Source of the DNA: Bradyrhizobium sp. Ce-3
Lineage (GTDB): Bacteria; Pseudomonadota; Alphaproteobacteria; Rhizobiales; Xanthobacteraceae
Direction: 5' to 3'
DNA length: 64,000 nt
NCBI RefSeq assembly: GCF_022835695.1
Contig: NZ_BQUV01000009.1
Location: forward strand, 248,001-312,000
Position numbers and translations under genes: made by a program. Below, piece after piece: positions 54,689-62,613 of this stretch. Below the pieces are notes generated by a model that was not told the DNA's origin, did not search any database, and saw nothing but the letters and a program-made list of their open reading frames with translations. How positions within the stretch are numbered: the stretch's first letter is position 1; every line of letters begins with the position of its first letter.

Positions 54689-55061
54689 CGAAGACAATCT
54701 CGTCCGCTGGAACTCATCGATCGGGTCCGTTGTCTATGGCCATGACAATACGCGTGCGGACTGCGGCTGCCCACAGACTGTGACCTGACGCATGCAAAAT
54801 TTTCGACGAATTCGTCTAACAATTTATGGTTTTGTCATAGTTAGAAACACGTTTGACTTGAAGTTGCCGCAGGCCTAACAATCCCGCCCGCAGCCGCGGA
54901 TGTCGGGACGCGGCGTGCATCAATCCCAGATTGGGCGGCGGTCGCGTCGCCAATGTCGGAATCGGAAATCACCGTCAGCAGAAAGGATCGCATCGCGCGT
55001 CGGCAAGACAACTGAACGGAATTGGGGACGTCTTTCATTTCACCCAAAACGGAGTTTTTCC
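54689..55061. other. Divergent promoter region of GNAT and RTX protease genes
   Basis: An AT-rich stretch (54790-54860) contains a 12-base perfect palindrome GACGAATTCGTC (54805-54816) and a TTGACTT at about 54852, either of which may belong to the protease promoter. The ribosome site acggagtttttcc lies just before 55062. No gene is seen. Confidence 0.45.
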
Positions 55062-57998
55062 ATGACTCAAGTTGTTAATTTGTCCGGTAATCCAGATATC
55101 GATGGCATTCTCTGGGGATGGGAGTGGGGTTCGGGCGGCGCGCAGAATCTGACGTTTTCGTTCCCCACCAGCACGGCCGAATACGGCTACCAGGAAATCG
55201 ACAATTTCGGCGCGTTCACCGCGGCACAACAGACGGCGGTGCGCACCGCGCTCGCCAATATCGCAAGCTTCACCAACCTCACCTTCACCGAGACGACGGC
55301 CGCCGGCGCCGTCCTGCGCTACGCCAACGCCGACAAGATCGATTACACCGACGACAGCACTGTTGCGTCGCATACCGGGCTGCACGTTCCCGGCAACTCG
55401 CCCGGCACTGCGGAGGCCAATCCGCCTGAGCTGGGATTTGGCGGCAACCCGCCGTTCTCCGCGCCGTTCGCGCAGGGCGATGCATGGTTCACGACCGGCG
55501 GCTACACCAATCCGGCGCTGGGCAGCTTCCAGGATGCCGCCGGCATCATGCACGAGACCGGCCATAATCTCGGATTGAAGCACGGTCACGTCACGCAGGA
55601 TGGACACGGCGTGACCTTTCCCGCGCTGCCGGCCGATCACAATTCCTACGAATATTCTGTGATGACCTACAGCCAGTTTCCTGGCGACAACGCGACCAAT
55701 GGCGATAACGCGCCCGACCATCCGACCACCTATATGCAGGATGACATCGCCGCGCTGCAGTACATGTACGGCGCAAATTACGGCGCCACCGCGCATAACG
55801 GCAACACCACCTACACCTGGAGCTCTTTCACCGGCCAGGAGTTCATCGACGGCGTCGGCCAGGGCGCGCCGCAAAGCAATTACGTGCTGATGACGGTGTG
55901 GGATGGCGGCGGCACCGACACCTACGACTTCTCGAACTACACCACCAACCTCTCGGTCGATCTCAATCCCGGCGCCTGGACCATCCTCGACACCAGCGCG
56001 GCGCACGCGCAGCGCGCCGATCTCGGCAATGACGGGGCAGGCGGTGCGGAATACTTTGCGCGCGGCAACATCGCCAATGCGCTGATCGATCCGAAAAACC
56101 CGACCGAGACCGCATCGTTGATCGACAACGCCGATGGCGGCTCGGGCAACGACTCGATCACCGGCAACGCCATCGACAACGTGCTGCGCGGCAATGGCGG
56201 CAACGACACGATCGACGGCGGAGGCGGCACCAACACCGCCGTCTACAGCGGCAACCGCCTGCAATATATCGCGACCCTGCTTGGCAGCGGTGCGATCCAG
56301 ATCGCGGACCAGCGCGGCGGGGCACCGGACGGCACCGACACCGTGACCAATGTCCAGAACTTCCAGTTCGCCGACGGCACGTTCAACGAGACCGAGCTCC
56401 TGAACCGCCCGCCGGTGCTGGCGCCCGATCCGGGATCGCCGCATCCGCTGACCGAATTTTCCGACACCACCAATTCGGCGTCGCTGCAGGAGCTGCTCGG
56501 CACGATGACGTTCACCGACGCCAATGTCGGCGACACCCACACCGCAAGTGAAACGCTCGATTCCGCGACCTGGTCCGGCGGCGCCATCGTTCCGCTCGCG
56601 ACCGAGACGGCGCTCGTCGGTGCGCTGACCGACTCGATTGGCACAGACGGCACCAGCGGCACGCTCAATTGGCAATTTGATCTGGCGGATCGCAACCTCG
56701 ACTTCCTCGCGACCGGCGAGACGCTGACCGTGGTCTACGACGTCACGGTGGCCGACCATCACACCGGCTCCAGCGTCAGCGACAGTTCGACCCAGCAGGT
56801 GACGATCGTCTTCACCGGCACCAATGATCCGGTGTCGGTGGTCCCGGCACTGTCCAACCTGACCGGGACCATCAGCGAATTGCCCGGCGTCACCGGCAGT
56901 TCGACGCCGGACGCGACCTCCGGCGCGATCGCGTTCACCGATCCCGATCTCAATGATCGGCCGACCCCGACGATCAATACCGCCGGCGAGACGGTGACCT
57001 GGAAGGACGCGACGCACGACTTCACGTCGGAGCTCACGCCGGCCCAGATCGCCTCGCTCGAGGCGGCCTTCACGATCACGCCCGAGGCCGGCAACACCAA
57101 CGCGGGCAAGATCGACTGGAGCTACAGCATCACCGACAGCACGCTCGACTTCCTGTCGGTCGGCGAGACTCTGACCGTCACGGTGCCGGTCATCATCGAC
57201 GACGGCCATGGCGGGGCGGTCACGCAGGATGTCGTCGTCACCATCAACGGCGCCAATGACGCGCCGATCGCGGTCGCCGACAGCAACGGCACGGCCAAGA
57301 AATCGACGCTGACGGTCGACGCGTCGCACGGATTGCTGTCCAACGACACCGATCCTGACATCCACGATCAGGGTCACCTCGTGGTCAGCGCCGTCGAGGG
57401 GGCGGCGGGCAATGTTGGGCACACCATCGCGGGCACCTACGGCTCGCTGACGCTGAATGCCGACGGCAGCTACGTCTATGTCGCCAACAAGGGCGGCTTA
57501 CCGTCGCAGATCGTCGCGCAGGACACGTTCGACTACACCATCGCCGATCCGCATGGCGCGACGGCCTCATCGACACTCAGCGTCGTCGTGTTCAATCCCG
57601 GCGTCGACTACCAGGCGGGAAGCCACACCACGCTGTACGGCGGCAACGGGCAGGACGTGCTCGACGGCTCGGCGGGGCACGACGTCATGTTCGGCGGCAA
57701 CGGTCCCGACGTCCTGATCGGCGGCGACGGCGACACGCTGACCGGCAACAACGGACCGGACACTTTCCTGTTCCGCCCGCATTTCGGCACCAACGTGATC
57801 ACGGATTTCGATCTGCACACCGACGTCGTGCAGCTCGATAAGTCGATCTTCGGCAGCGCCAACGACATGCTCGCCAATCATACCGTCAATTCCGCCGCCG
57901 GCGCGGTTATCACCGACGCCTTCGGCGATACGATCACCTTCGCTGGCATCAGCGTGGCGCAACTGCAGGCGCACATCGAGGATTTCCATCTGGTCTGA
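55062..57998 (+). CDS. Serralysin-like (M10) metalloprotease with VCBS/cadherin-like repeats and RTX tail
   Basis: The 978-aa secreted protease has no signal peptide, as expected for type I secretion. The zinc site HETGHNLGLKH (His164, Glu165, His168, His174) and the Met-turn SVMTYSQ near residue 200 define M10B serralysins. DGGSGNDSITGNAIDNVLRGNGGNDTIDGG (about 360-390) is one RTX block. Residues 460-850 hold VCBS/Ig-like repeats ending in TGTNDP, NGANDAP and NDTDPDIHDQGH. Residues 850-895 are a second RTX block (GGNGQDVLDG). A C-terminal secretion signal follows. No type I exporter genes are adjacent. Confidence 0.9.
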   Translation: MTQVVNLSGNPDIDGILWGWEWGSGGAQNLTFSFPTSTAEYGYQEIDNFGAFTAAQQTAVRTALANIASFTNLTFTETTAAGAVLRYANADKIDYTDDSTVASHTGLHVPGNSPGTAEANPPELGFGGNPPFSAPFAQGDAWFTTGGYTNPALGSFQDAAGIMHETGHNLGLKHGHVTQDGHGVTFPALPADHNSYEYSVMTYSQFPGDNATNGDNAPDHPTTYMQDDIAALQYMYGANYGATAHNGNTTYTWSSFTGQEFIDGVGQGAPQSNYVLMTVWDGGGTDTYDFSNYTTNLSVDLNPGAWTILDTSAAHAQRADLGNDGAGGAEYFARGNIANALIDPKNPTETASLIDNADGGSGNDSITGNAIDNVLRGNGGNDTIDGGGGTNTAVYSGNRLQYIATLLGSGAIQIADQRGGAPDGTDTVTNVQNFQFADGTFNETELLNRPPVLAPDPGSPHPLTEFSDTTNSASLQELLGTMTFTDANVGDTHTASETLDSATWSGGAIVPLATETALVGALTDSIGTDGTSGTLNWQFDLADRNLDFLATGETLTVVYDVTVADHHTGSSVSDSSTQQVTIVFTGTNDPVSVVPALSNLTGTISELPGVTGSSTPDATSGAIAFTDPDLNDRPTPTINTAGETVTWKDATHDFTSELTPAQIASLEAAFTITPEAGNTNAGKIDWSYSITDSTLDFLSVGETLTVTVPVIIDDGHGGAVTQDVVVTINGANDAPIAVADSNGTAKKSTLTVDASHGLLSNDTDPDIHDQGHLVVSAVEGAAGNVGHTIAGTYGSLTLNADGSYVYVANKGGLPSQIVAQDTFDYTIADPHGATASSTLSVVVFNPGVDYQAGSHTTLYGGNGQDVLDGSAGHDVMFGGNGPDVLIGGDGDTLTGNNGPDTFLFRPHFGTNVITDFDLHTDVVQLDKSIFGSANDMLANHTVNSAAGAVITDAFGDTITFAGISVAQLQAHIEDFHLV

Positions 57999-58034
57999 GC
58001 CGGATGGAGGCGTTGTGCCGCTTGATTCACAAGA

Positions 58035-58065
58035 CCGCCCGCCGCAATCTGGTTGCGGCGGGCGG
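58035..58065 (+). terminator. Hairpin after the RTX protease gene
   Basis: A perfect 13-bp stem CCGCCCGCCGCAA / TTGCGGCGGGCGG has a 5-base loop but no T-run after it. It begins 37 bases past the stop and lies just before the PKD-like gene, so it may attenuate rather than stop transcription. Confidence 0.65.
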
Positions 58066-58082
58066 ATGATCAGGAAATTCGA

Positions 58083-58439
58083 ATGAGATGGCGTTGGCCA
58101 GCCTTTGCTCTCGCCGCAAGCGTCCTTGGCGTGACAGACATGACCGTGACGACACAGATGAATGCAACCGCTGCGCTTTCCGCATCGCCGGCCTCAGGCC
58201 GCGCGCCGCTCGAGGTGACCTTCACCGGGGCAGGCCCCGGAATGGCGGAGGGCGTGGTCGTGCTCGATTTCGGCGATGGAAAGACGGACGACACGATCTC
58301 ATCGATCCGCGGCTTTACCCGCACGCATGTCTATCGCGCGGCGGGATCGTACACGGCCGTGCTCAGGAGCGGCGCCTATGGCGGTCAACGCCCGGCGGTG
58401 CTGAGTGAAATCGGCCGCGTAACGATCGTCGTGGATTAG
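58083..58439 (+). CDS. Small exported PKD-like domain protein
   Basis: The 118-aa protein starts MRWRWPAFALAASVLGV with aggaaattcga upstream. The mature part is a PKD-like fold: ALSASPASGRAPLEVTFTGAGPG...VVLDFGDGKTDD...THVYRAAGSYTAVL. The order SG-x-APLxVxFT and DFGDG, then H-x-Y-x-x-x-G-x-Y, is typical. It may bind surface sugar or protein. It lies downstream of the RTX protease and could act with it. Confidence 0.78.
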   Translation: MRWRWPAFALAASVLGVTDMTVTTQMNATAALSASPASGRAPLEVTFTGAGPGMAEGVVVLDFGDGKTDDTISSIRGFTRTHVYRAAGSYTAVLRSGAYGGQRPAVLSEIGRVTIVVD

Positions 58440-58475
58440 GTTCTCACAACGCGGGTCGAGCGCCGCGCAGTCTCA

Positions 58476-59120
58476 TCAACCAGCCTTCGGCCGGTACGCC
58501 GCGAAGAACACCCGCGTCGCGCTGTCGACGACATCGGCGATCCGCTCCGGCGAGGGCGACGGCCGGGCCTGGAAGATGAACGCCTGGAACAGCGTCGCCT
58601 GGCACATCTGCATGAACTGCCAGGCCGCGAGCTGGGTGTCGTCGATCTCGAGTTCGCCGAGCGCGGCGCGCGCCTCGAGATAGGCGGCGAAGCGGTCGAC
58701 GGTGTGGGCAATGACGTGGGTGTAGAACCGGCTGCCGAGCTCGGGCATCCGCTCGGCGATCGCCATCACGGTGCGGAGCGCCGAGCCGCCGCCGGGCCGG
58801 CACAGCACCGCGACATAGGCGCGGCCGAATTCGGGGAGGGTGGTGTCGACGTCGCGGGCCGGATCGAAATTGAAGGCGACCTTGCCCTGCTCGAGCTTCT
58901 CCTCCTCGACGATCGCCGCGAACAGTCCGGCCTTGTCGGGGAAATAGACATAGAGCGTGCCCTTGGAGACCCCTGCGGCGCGGGCGATCTCGCCCATGCT
59001 GGCGCCGTCAAAGCCGAGCTCCAGGAATACCTTGCGGGCGCCATCCAGGATCTGGCGGCGTTTCGACGATTCCTCGTCGCCGGCGACGGACTGGAGCGAG
59101 GTTCGGGGTGCTGCAACCAT
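58476..59120 (-). CDS. TetR/AcrR family repressor of the efflux pair
   Basis: The 214-aa protein has an N-terminal TetR helix-turn-helix: KRRQILDGARKVFLELGFDGASMGEIARAAGVSKGTLYVYFPDKAGLFAAIV (residues 20-72). The C-terminal ligand domain (AerD/AcrR_C type) has VLCRPGGGSALRTVMAIAERMPELGSRFY. It is divergent from the EmrA/EmrB-type genes with a perfect palindrome between, so it very probably represses them, and itself, until a toxic ligand binds. Confidence 0.92.
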   Translation of the reverse strand: MVAAPRTSLQSVAGDEESSKRRQILDGARKVFLELGFDGASMGEIARAAGVSKGTLYVYFPDKAGLFAAIVEEEKLEQGKVAFNFDPARDVDTTLPEFGRAYVAVLCRPGGGSALRTVMAIAERMPELGSRFYTHVIAHTVDRFAAYLEARAALGELEIDDTQLAAWQFMQMCQATLFQAFIFQARPSPSPERIADVVDSATRVFFAAYRPKAG

Positions 59121-59205
59121 TGATTTAGCTTCTCAGGAAAGAACTCAACCCAAAGTGGGAAAGGGGAGAATCGAAGCTTTATAATCTATCGGGCGGGAAT
59201 ATAGA

Positions 59206-59226
59206 TTGACCGAACCGTTCGGTCAA
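59206..59226. promoter_or_regulatory. Probable TetR operator
   Basis: Arms TTGACCGAAC (59206-59215) and GTTCGGTCAA (59217-59226) are perfect inverted repeats around one central base. It lies midway between the divergent TetR and HlyD-type genes; TTGACC...GGTCAA palindromes of this length are classic TetR sites. TATAAT at about 59180 is near enough to be a -10 box covered by the repressor. Confidence 0.85.
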
Positions 59227-59310
59227 TGGTATCCGTTGGTGACGTTGCGGCCCGCATGGCCGTTATTTCGCCATGGCGGACATCAAGATTTTTTTGTGGG
59301 AGCCTCGGCT

Positions 59311-60624
59311 ATGGCCGCAGCACGGGATCACGCTGCACGCATTGTTCGTTCCGAGCCTGAGATGGCCGGCGACGCGATGGCGCGCGACGCATCGGCGGAT
59401 CTCGGCGAGCAGGACCGCGCCGACGAAGCCAAGGGACCTGCTGACAAGGGACCAGGCGACAAGCGTCAAGTGGAAGCGCCGCCCGCTTCCGCGCCCGAGC
59501 AGCCGGCAACGGCCGCCGCAGCCGCGGCGCCGAAATCCGGCAAGCGCAGATTCGTGTTGATGGGCATCGTGGGCCTGCTCGCGATCGCGGCCGCGAGCTA
59601 CGCCGCCTACTACCTGATGGTCGGGCGCTTCTACGTCTCGACTGACGACGCCTACGTCCGTGCCAACAACACCATGCTCGGCGCGCGCGTCGCCGGACAT
59701 ATCGCGGCGATCCTGCCCGGCGACAACACGCTGGTGCGGGCAGGCGACGTGATCTTCCGGATCGATGACGGCGACTATCGCATCGCGGTCGACGCCGCAC
59801 GGACCCGGATCGGGACCCAGCAGGCGACCATCGATCGGATCGGCCGCCAGGTCGCGGCCGCGGTGAGCTCGGTCGAACAGGCGCAGGCGCAGCTCGTCTC
59901 CGCCCAGGCCGGCCTGAAGCGCGCCGATCTCGATTACGATCGCCAGCAGGCGCTGAGCACCAAGGGCTTTGCCTCGCGCGCCACCTTCGAAGTGTCGGAA
60001 GCCGGCCGCGACCAGGGTGCCGCGGCGGTGCGCTCGGCGCAGGCCGCCTATGATGCCGCCAAGGACAATGTCGAGGTGACCAGGGCGCAGCAGGCCGAGG
60101 CCCGCGCCCAGCTTGCCGAGTTGCAGACCCAGCTCGCCAGGGCCGAGCGCGATCTCGAATTCACCAATGTCCGCGCCCCGGTCGACGGCACCTTCTCCAA
60201 TCGCCTGGTCAACACCGGCGATTACATCAATGTCGGCCAGCGGCTCGGCAATGTGGTGCCGCTCGACGGCGTCTTCATCGACGCCAACTACAAAGAGACC
60301 CAGCTCAAGCGCATCCGTCCCGGCCAGCGGGTGACGATCAAGGTCGACGCCTACGGCTTCCGCAAGTTCAGCGGCATCGTCGACAGCATCTCGCCGGCGG
60401 CGGGCTCGGTGTTCACGCTGCTGCCGCCCGACAACGCCACCGGCAATTTCACCAAGATCGTGCAGCGCCTGCCGGTCCGCATCCGCGTGCCCAACAGCGT
60501 CGCCAGGCAGGGCATGCTGCGCGCCGGCATGTCGGTCTACACCACGGTCGACACGCATGAGGGGGCGGCCGATGCCGACGCCGATACCGACCTCGACGCG
60601 CCGATGATGATCCATCCGCAGTGA
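59311..60624 (+). CDS. HlyD/EmrA-type periplasmic adaptor of a multidrug efflux pump
   Basis: The 437-aa protein starts at ATG 59311 behind tgtgggagcctcggct; earlier in-frame starts would place coding sequence on the operator. After an acidic, Ala-rich cytoplasmic region comes one transmembrane helix (FVLMGIVGLLAIAAASYAAYYLMV). YVSTDDAYVRANNTMLGARVAGHI follows, the EmrA motif, then coiled-coil helices rich in Gln/Ala, and VRAPVDGTFSNRLVNTGDYINVGQRL. It links the inner-membrane pump to an outer channel. The pump gene follows in 48 bases. Confidence 0.93.
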   Translation: MAAARDHAARIVRSEPEMAGDAMARDASADLGEQDRADEAKGPADKGPGDKRQVEAPPASAPEQPATAAAAAAPKSGKRRFVLMGIVGLLAIAAASYAAYYLMVGRFYVSTDDAYVRANNTMLGARVAGHIAAILPGDNTLVRAGDVIFRIDDGDYRIAVDAARTRIGTQQATIDRIGRQVAAAVSSVEQAQAQLVSAQAGLKRADLDYDRQQALSTKGFASRATFEVSEAGRDQGAAAVRSAQAAYDAAKDNVEVTRAQQAEARAQLAELQTQLARAERDLEFTNVRAPVDGTFSNRLVNTGDYINVGQRLGNVVPLDGVFIDANYKETQLKRIRPGQRVTIKVDAYGFRKFSGIVDSISPAAGSVFTLLPPDNATGNFTKIVQRLPVRIRVPNSVARQGMLRAGMSVYTTVDTHEGAADADADTDLDAPMMIHPQ

Positions 60625-60672
60625 TGTCTTGAAGCTTCGGACGCTGTCCGAGGCTTGGAGCTTGATGAGCCC

Positions 60673-62262
60673 ATGGCCGACGCGACCACTGCCTCGCCCG
60701 CGATGATGACCGGTGCCCCGGAGTCCGAGCGCATCCAGCCGAAGCGGCTGGTTGCCTTCGTCATCATGGTGTTCGGCATGTTCATGTCGATCCTGGACAT
60801 CCAGATCGTGTCGGCCTCGCTGTCGGAGATCCAGGCCGGCCTGTCGGCGTCTTCGACCGAAGTGTCGTGGGTGCAGACCGCCTATCTGATCGCCGAGGTG
60901 ATCGCGATTCCGCTGTCCGGGTTCCTGTCGCGCGCGCTCGGCACGAGACTACTGTTTGCGATCTCGGCGTTCGGCTTCACGGTATCCAGCCTGCTGTGCG
61001 GCTTTGCCTCCTCGATCGAACAGATGATCCTGTGGCGCGCGCTGCAGGGCTTTCTCGGCGCCGGCATGATCCCGACGGTGTTCGCCTCGGCCTACATGAT
61101 CTTCCCGCGCACCAAGTTCTACATCGTGGCGCCGATCATCGGCCTGGTCGCGACGCTGGCGCCGACGGTCGGACCCACGGTCGGCGGTTACATCACCGAT
61201 CTGATGTCGTGGCACTGGCTGTTCTTCATCAACATCGTGCCTGGAATCTTCATCACCATCGGTGTGCTGGCGCTGATCGATTTCGACCAGCCGAACTTCG
61301 CGCTGCTCGAGCGCTTCGACTGGTGGGGCCTGATCTTCATGGGCGGCTTCCTCGGCTCGCTGGAATATGTGCTGGAGGAAGGCCCGCAATATGAGTGGCT
61401 GCAGGACACCTCGGTGGCGGTCTGCGCCGCCATCGGCTTCGTCTCGGCGATCCTCTTCTTCTGGCGGGTGCTGACCGCGGAAGAGCCGATCGTCGATCTC
61501 TATGCCTTCTCCAACCGCAACTTCGCGGTCGGCTGCGTGCTGCAGTTCTGCATCGGCATCGGGCTCTACGGCCTGACTTACGTCTATCCGCGCTACCTCG
61601 CCGAGATCCGCGGCTACAGCGCGCTGATGATCGGCGAGACCATGTTCGTCTCCGGCGTCACCATGTTCCTGATGGCGCCGGTCATCGGCCGGCTGATGCA
61701 GAAGGTCGATCTGCGCTACATCATCGCGTTCGGCCTCGTCACCTTCGCGCTCGGCTCCTGGCAGATGACCTGGATCACCCGCGACTATGATTTCTACGAG
61801 CTGCTGCTGCCGCAGATCCTGCGCGGCATCGGCATGATGTGCGCGATGGTGCCGACCAACAACATCGCGCTCGCGACCCTGCCGCAGGACCGCGTCAAGA
61901 ACGCCTCCGGCCTGTTCAACCTGATGCGCAATCTCGGCGGCGCGCTCGGGCTCGCCGTCATCAACGAGGTGCTCAACGACCGCACCGACCTGCACATCTC
62001 GCGGCTGCAGGACCGCGTCACCTGGGGCAACACCACCGCGGTCGAGACCCTCAACAATTTCACCCAGCGCTTGCAGGGCATGGGCGACGCCACCCTGATG
62101 GCGATGAAGCAGCTCTCGCAGATCGTGCACCGCCAGGCCGCGGTGATGGGCTATGGCGACGCCTTCTTCATGCTGTCGCTGTTCTACGTCGCGCTCAGCC
62201 TCCTGGTGCTGCTCGTCAACAAGCCGCCGTCGATGACCGCAGGCGGCGGCGACGCGCATTGA
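60673..62262 (+). CDS. DHA2-family MFS multidrug efflux pump (EmrB/QacA type)
   Basis: The 529-aa protein has about 14 transmembrane segments. MSILDIQIVSASLSEIQAGLSASSTEVSWVQTAYLIAEVIAIPLSGFLSR holds the DHA2 motifs D1 and A. MIPTVFASAYMIFP and LAPTVGPTVGGYITDLMSWHWLFFIN are motif C and the helix 5 region. It exports lipophilic compounds with H+ exchange, together with the adaptor upstream. The ATG at 60673 (MADATTAS) is used; a TTG at 60655 is possible. Confidence 0.93.
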   Translation: MADATTASPAMMTGAPESERIQPKRLVAFVIMVFGMFMSILDIQIVSASLSEIQAGLSASSTEVSWVQTAYLIAEVIAIPLSGFLSRALGTRLLFAISAFGFTVSSLLCGFASSIEQMILWRALQGFLGAGMIPTVFASAYMIFPRTKFYIVAPIIGLVATLAPTVGPTVGGYITDLMSWHWLFFINIVPGIFITIGVLALIDFDQPNFALLERFDWWGLIFMGGFLGSLEYVLEEGPQYEWLQDTSVAVCAAIGFVSAILFFWRVLTAEEPIVDLYAFSNRNFAVGCVLQFCIGIGLYGLTYVYPRYLAEIRGYSALMIGETMFVSGVTMFLMAPVIGRLMQKVDLRYIIAFGLVTFALGSWQMTWITRDYDFYELLLPQILRGIGMMCAMVPTNNIALATLPQDRVKNASGLFNLMRNLGGALGLAVINEVLNDRTDLHISRLQDRVTWGNTTAVETLNNFTQRLQGMGDATLMAMKQLSQIVHRQAAVMGYGDAFFMLSLFYVALSLLVLLVNKPPSMTAGGGDAH

Positions 62263-62613
62263 ACGCATCGTTGCACCCGATCGCGGGAATAAGCGTTGCG
62301 TGATCGACACATTGACGCACTCACGCGCTTGTCATCTTGCCAAGCGCGCGTGATGCATTTATAAGCAGCACATCGTTTCACGAACCGGGGAGATGCACAT
62401 GATGTCGTTTGTTTCGCAGACCGTGCGCCCGCGTTCGATTCTGCTGGGCGTGTTCGCGCACTAGGTCCCAGCGCTGATCGGGCCTGATCCCCGATCAACC
62501 AAACTTCCCAACACCTTATCGACAATTTCAAGCGATATCCGCGGCCGGAGTCCGTCCGCACGTCGCCTCAGATGGAGCCGGCCGGCGCGACACGAGCGTG
62601 GCCGGAATGTGCC
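62263..62613. other. Gap before ABC exporter, with a tiny possible ORF
   Basis: A mini-frame at 62399-62464 (MMSFVSQTVRPRSILLGVFA..., 21 residues) follows a cggggagatgcac site and an AT-rich tttataag. The rest shows no coding sequence. It may be a leader peptide or chance. The exporter's own start is 62614. Confidence 0.35.

Noticed and set aside
55035-57422. 795-aa minus-strand ORF opposite the RTX protease
   Set aside because: It mirrors the regular third-position GC of the protease gene and shows no fold-like hydrophobic pattern.
59206-59310. Upstream extension of the EmrA-type adaptor to 59206
   Set aside because: The extension would encode the operator palindrome and lacks a ribosome site; 59311 has one and begins the usual cytoplasmic region.
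60949-62310. 453-aa minus-strand ORF opposite the MFS pump
   Set aside because: It is a shadow of a 14-helix transporter; the antisense product is His/Asp/Arg-rich, as expected from reverse-complemented membrane codons.
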